Source: an uncultured Muribaculaceae bacterium (GTDB taxonomy: Bacteria > Bacteroidota > Bacteroidia > Bacteroidales > Muribaculaceae). From it: a stretch of DNA of 53,212 nt. Shown here one piece after another: positions 52,201 to 53,212 of the stretch. The stretch's first letter is position 1. Each line of letters opens with the position of its first letter. Below the pieces are notes generated by a model. That model did not search any database. It was not told where the DNA came from and was given only the letters and a program-made list of their open reading frames with translations. The position numbers were made by a program, and so were the translations under genes. The stretch is from contig CAJTOB010000014.1 of assembly GCA_910578035.1 (NCBI GenBank), positions 1 through 53,212 on the forward strand. Direction: 5' to 3'.

Positions 52201-53026
52201 CTCCGCCTAGACGGTCGCGGATTTCACCGCCGCTACCAGTGGCGGCACCGTTGAAGGGCTCGACCGTTGTGGGGAAGTTATGGGTCTCGGCCTTGAGAGA
52301 AAGCACCGATTTGATTTTGCGTTCGTCGAAGAATGCGGGCTCGTCGGCGCGTTCGGGTGCGAACTGCCAGATGGCGGGGCCTTTGACGAAGGCCACATTG
52401 TCTTTATAAGCGCTTACAAGACGACCGGGGTTTGTCTTGCTGGTCTTCTTTATGAGGCCGAAGAGGGTGGACGGTGTTTCCTCCCCGTCGATGATGAATG
52501 TGCCATTGAAGATTTTATGGCGGCAGTGCTCCGAGTTTACCTGCGAGAAGCCGAATACTTCGCTGTCGGTGAGTTTGCGGCCGAGTCTCTTTGATAAATC
52601 TGCGAGATAAGCTTCCTCATCGGCGCTTAGTGCGAGTCCTTCCTGGGCGTTATACGATGTGATGTCGTCTATCTCCACAGCGGGAGCCGGCGCGGCGTCG
52701 ATAGCGAATACATCGGCTCCGGGGTCGGTGTAGATTCTCTGAAGCATAGGGTCGAAAGGTTCGTCGCCTTTGCGGAGACGGAATTCCTCAATGCGTCGAA
52801 TGCCGCTGAGACCCATGTTCTGGGTAATCTCTACGGCATTCGTGCTCCAGGGAGTTATCATTTCTTTGCGGGGACCTATGAAGGTTCCGGCAGGGTTCGC
52901 GTCATTAGCCAGCGGACGTGCGCCGGCGAAAAGCCATTCCAGACGTTCGATTTCGTCGGGGCTGAAAGCGTGGTCACTGTCGACGGCGTAAAGCGTCGTA
53001 TCGTCTTTGGTGAAGAATACAACCAT
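49283..53026 (-). CDS. purL: Phosphoribosylformylglycinamidine synthase, single-chain
   Basis: From ATG 53026 the protein has 1247 aa, the large fused FGAM synthase used by proteobacteria, eukaryotes and Bacteroidota. It has an N-terminal PurS-like region, a linker, two AIRS-like ATP-binding halves (FGFSQVNSEHCRHKIFNG, LKAETHNFPTTVEPFNGAAT, SIHDHGAGGHLNALSELIES, AMHDVSAGGLVTTLLEM) and a C-terminal class I glutaminase (IVFCGGFSNSDVLGSAKGW, nucleophile Cys in LGVCNGCQLM). It performs the fourth step of purine synthesis. An upstream frame extension to 53191 is not PurL-like. The 139 nt between its stop and etfB hold the etf promoter. Confidence 0.97.
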   Translation of the reverse strand: MVVFFTKDDTTLYAVDSDHAFSPDEIERLEWLFAGARPLANDANPAGTFIGPRKEMITPWSTNAVEITQNMGLSGIRRIEEFRLRKGDEPFDPMLQRIYTDPGADVFAIDAAPAPAVEIDDITSYNAQEGLALSADEEAYLADLSKRLGRKLTDSEVFGFSQVNSEHCRHKIFNGTFIIDGEETPSTLFGLIKKTSKTNPGRLVSAYKDNVAFVKGPAIWQFAPERADEPAFFDERKIKSVLSLKAETHNFPTTVEPFNGAATGSGGEIRDRLGGGKASLPLAGTAVYMTSYPRFDRVNDPAWLGSTKAREWLYHDPARILVKASNGASDFGNKFGQPLICGSLLTFEHQEKGATWGYDKVIMLAGGVGFAAERDAIKGEPDPGQAVVLAGGDNYRIGMGGGAVSSVDTGRYAGAIELNAVQRANPEMQKRVANLIRALAEGLENPIVSIHDHGAGGHLNALSELIESTGGFIDIDALPVGDPTLSDKEIIGNESQERMGFVINPENIGMVERIAARERAPLYVVGKTTGDKRLSFGRSSDGSHAIDLAVADMLGNPPKTVIRDTTAAPEFEDAKLSDSDIPQYIEAVLGLDAVACKDWLTNKVDRSVTGRVATQQCAGQHQLPLNDCGVVALDYHGRAGIATSIGHAPQAALADVAAGSRLAVAEALTNIVGADLNGGLSAVSLSANWMWPCKNPGEDAALYRAVEACSDFVCKLGINIPTGKDSLSMTQKYPDGTSVKAPGTVIISAAGEVSDVKATVSPVLKRTSRSSLYYIDFSGSALELGGSALAQAMGKVGSKTADVDADHLIKHFGAVQHLVHNGWLAAMHDVSAGGLVTTLLEMCFANTGGGINFYTDGFETILKQTDLVRILFAENPAVVIQVEDRFKNRVEAYLDSLDAVYFPIGAVANENVLTISHREQNFFVSVPAMRTIWYEPSYRFDLMQTAKACADERHANFGKQPLRYTVPAAVRKSLGTKAPATPHKPSGIRAAIIREKGVNGDREMAYSLYCAGFDVKDVHMTDLMSGRETLDDIDMIVFCGGFSNSDVLGSAKGWASGFRWNDTAREALRRFYSRPDTLSLGVCNGCQLMVELGLLSGGALGNDIRPVEMHHNLSGKFESEFVSMKVVDDSSVMFGSLKGLTAGIWVAHGEGRFVTTDSFKTSGIRVAARYAYEGYPGNPNGSEGAVAAMCSADGRHLALMPHLERAIFPWQCAWCPDWMRERAFTPWLQAFTNAFSWLKKAKKAASK

Positions 53027-53060
53027 CGTGTAAGATGTGTGATTGATTAAGTTTAGGCTG

Positions 53061-53092
53061 CAAAAATACGCAAAAAATCGCCTTCTGCCAAA
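53061..53092 (-). promoter_or_regulatory. Promoter of purL
   Basis: On the minus strand, TTTG (53092-53089) and TATTTTTG (53068-53061) are spaced by 20 bp, and the ATG follows 34 nt later. No purine riboswitch fold is apparent in this short leader. Confidence 0.65.
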
Positions 53093-53212
53093 AAAAAGCC
53101 TCGCTCTCACAATAAGAGCTTGTTTAATAACATATGTGAAATCACAGGGCAAAAAGAACGAGATGGATTTATATCTGAGACGAAGGAGCATAGCGGTGGC
53201 TATGTGACTGAG
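53093..53212. other. Non-coding window edge, no feature recognised
   Basis: The last 120 bases contain no open frame longer than 14 codons from an ATG on the plus strand. The minus-strand frame is only an upstream extension of purL without family similarity. The composition changes around 53150, where ATGGATTTATATCTGAGACG begins. I see no terminator or tRNA. Confidence 0.3.

Noticed and set aside
53027..53191. N-terminal extension of purL
   Set aside because: It would include the purL promoter and has no similarity to the PurL N-terminus, which begins at ATG 53026.

Overview
The window reads as a piece of a Bacteroidota chromosome, most likely order Bacteroidales and possibly a Muribaculaceae-type gut lineage. 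Evidence seen here: repeated TAnnTTTG (-7) boxes, several with a TTTG-like -33 box about 20 bp upstream; the LpxC-FabZ fusion; the order nusB-yajC-ybbR-coaE; a DUF5606 protein; several GH106/GH92/GH43 enzymes; and an outer-membrane barrel receptor. The family-level assignment is inference.

Left part (1-13.2 kb): a partial ORF at the edge, a secreted protein with a Bacteroidota-type C-terminal tail, a poorly conserved patch (frameshifted remnant, an unlisted 58-aa membrane peptide, an orphan 203-aa protein), a divergent NTF2-like/HxlR pair around a clear operator, initiator tRNA-fMet, a MATE transporter overlapping an FAD dehydrogenase, a histidine kinase/response regulator operon divergent from an outer-membrane barrel receptor, then a GH43 lipoprotein and a DUF695 protein. 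The kinase/receptor intergenic region carries phased direct repeats.

Middle (13.2-25.2 kb): RNase P RNA, an AT-rich stem-loop repeat, then a long minus-strand block nusB, yajC, ybbR, coaE, GH92, lpxD, lpxC-fabZ, lpxA. It combines transcription/secretion, CoA synthesis and lipid A synthesis, with a mannosidase between coaE and lpxD. NusB carries an apparent internal duplication. A secreted phosphoesterase and a DUF5606 protein follow.

Carbohydrate locus (25.3-32.9 kb): two GH106-like secreted hydrolases flank a cytosolic sugar-isomerase-like protein in a translationally coupled operon, closed by a convergent AraC-family regulator. Two half-sites spaced 21 bp lie on the operon promoter.

Right part (33-53 kb): a minus-strand metal-efflux operon (permease-HMA, His-rich adaptor, RND pump, TolC) with a GH106-like enzyme embedded between pump and TolC, continuing into an acetyltransferase-like gene, FtsE-type ATPase, thioredoxin and a thioredoxin-like protein with an altered active site. 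Then come etfB-etfA-acyl-CoA dehydrogenase and purL. The last 120 bases hold no recognisable gene.
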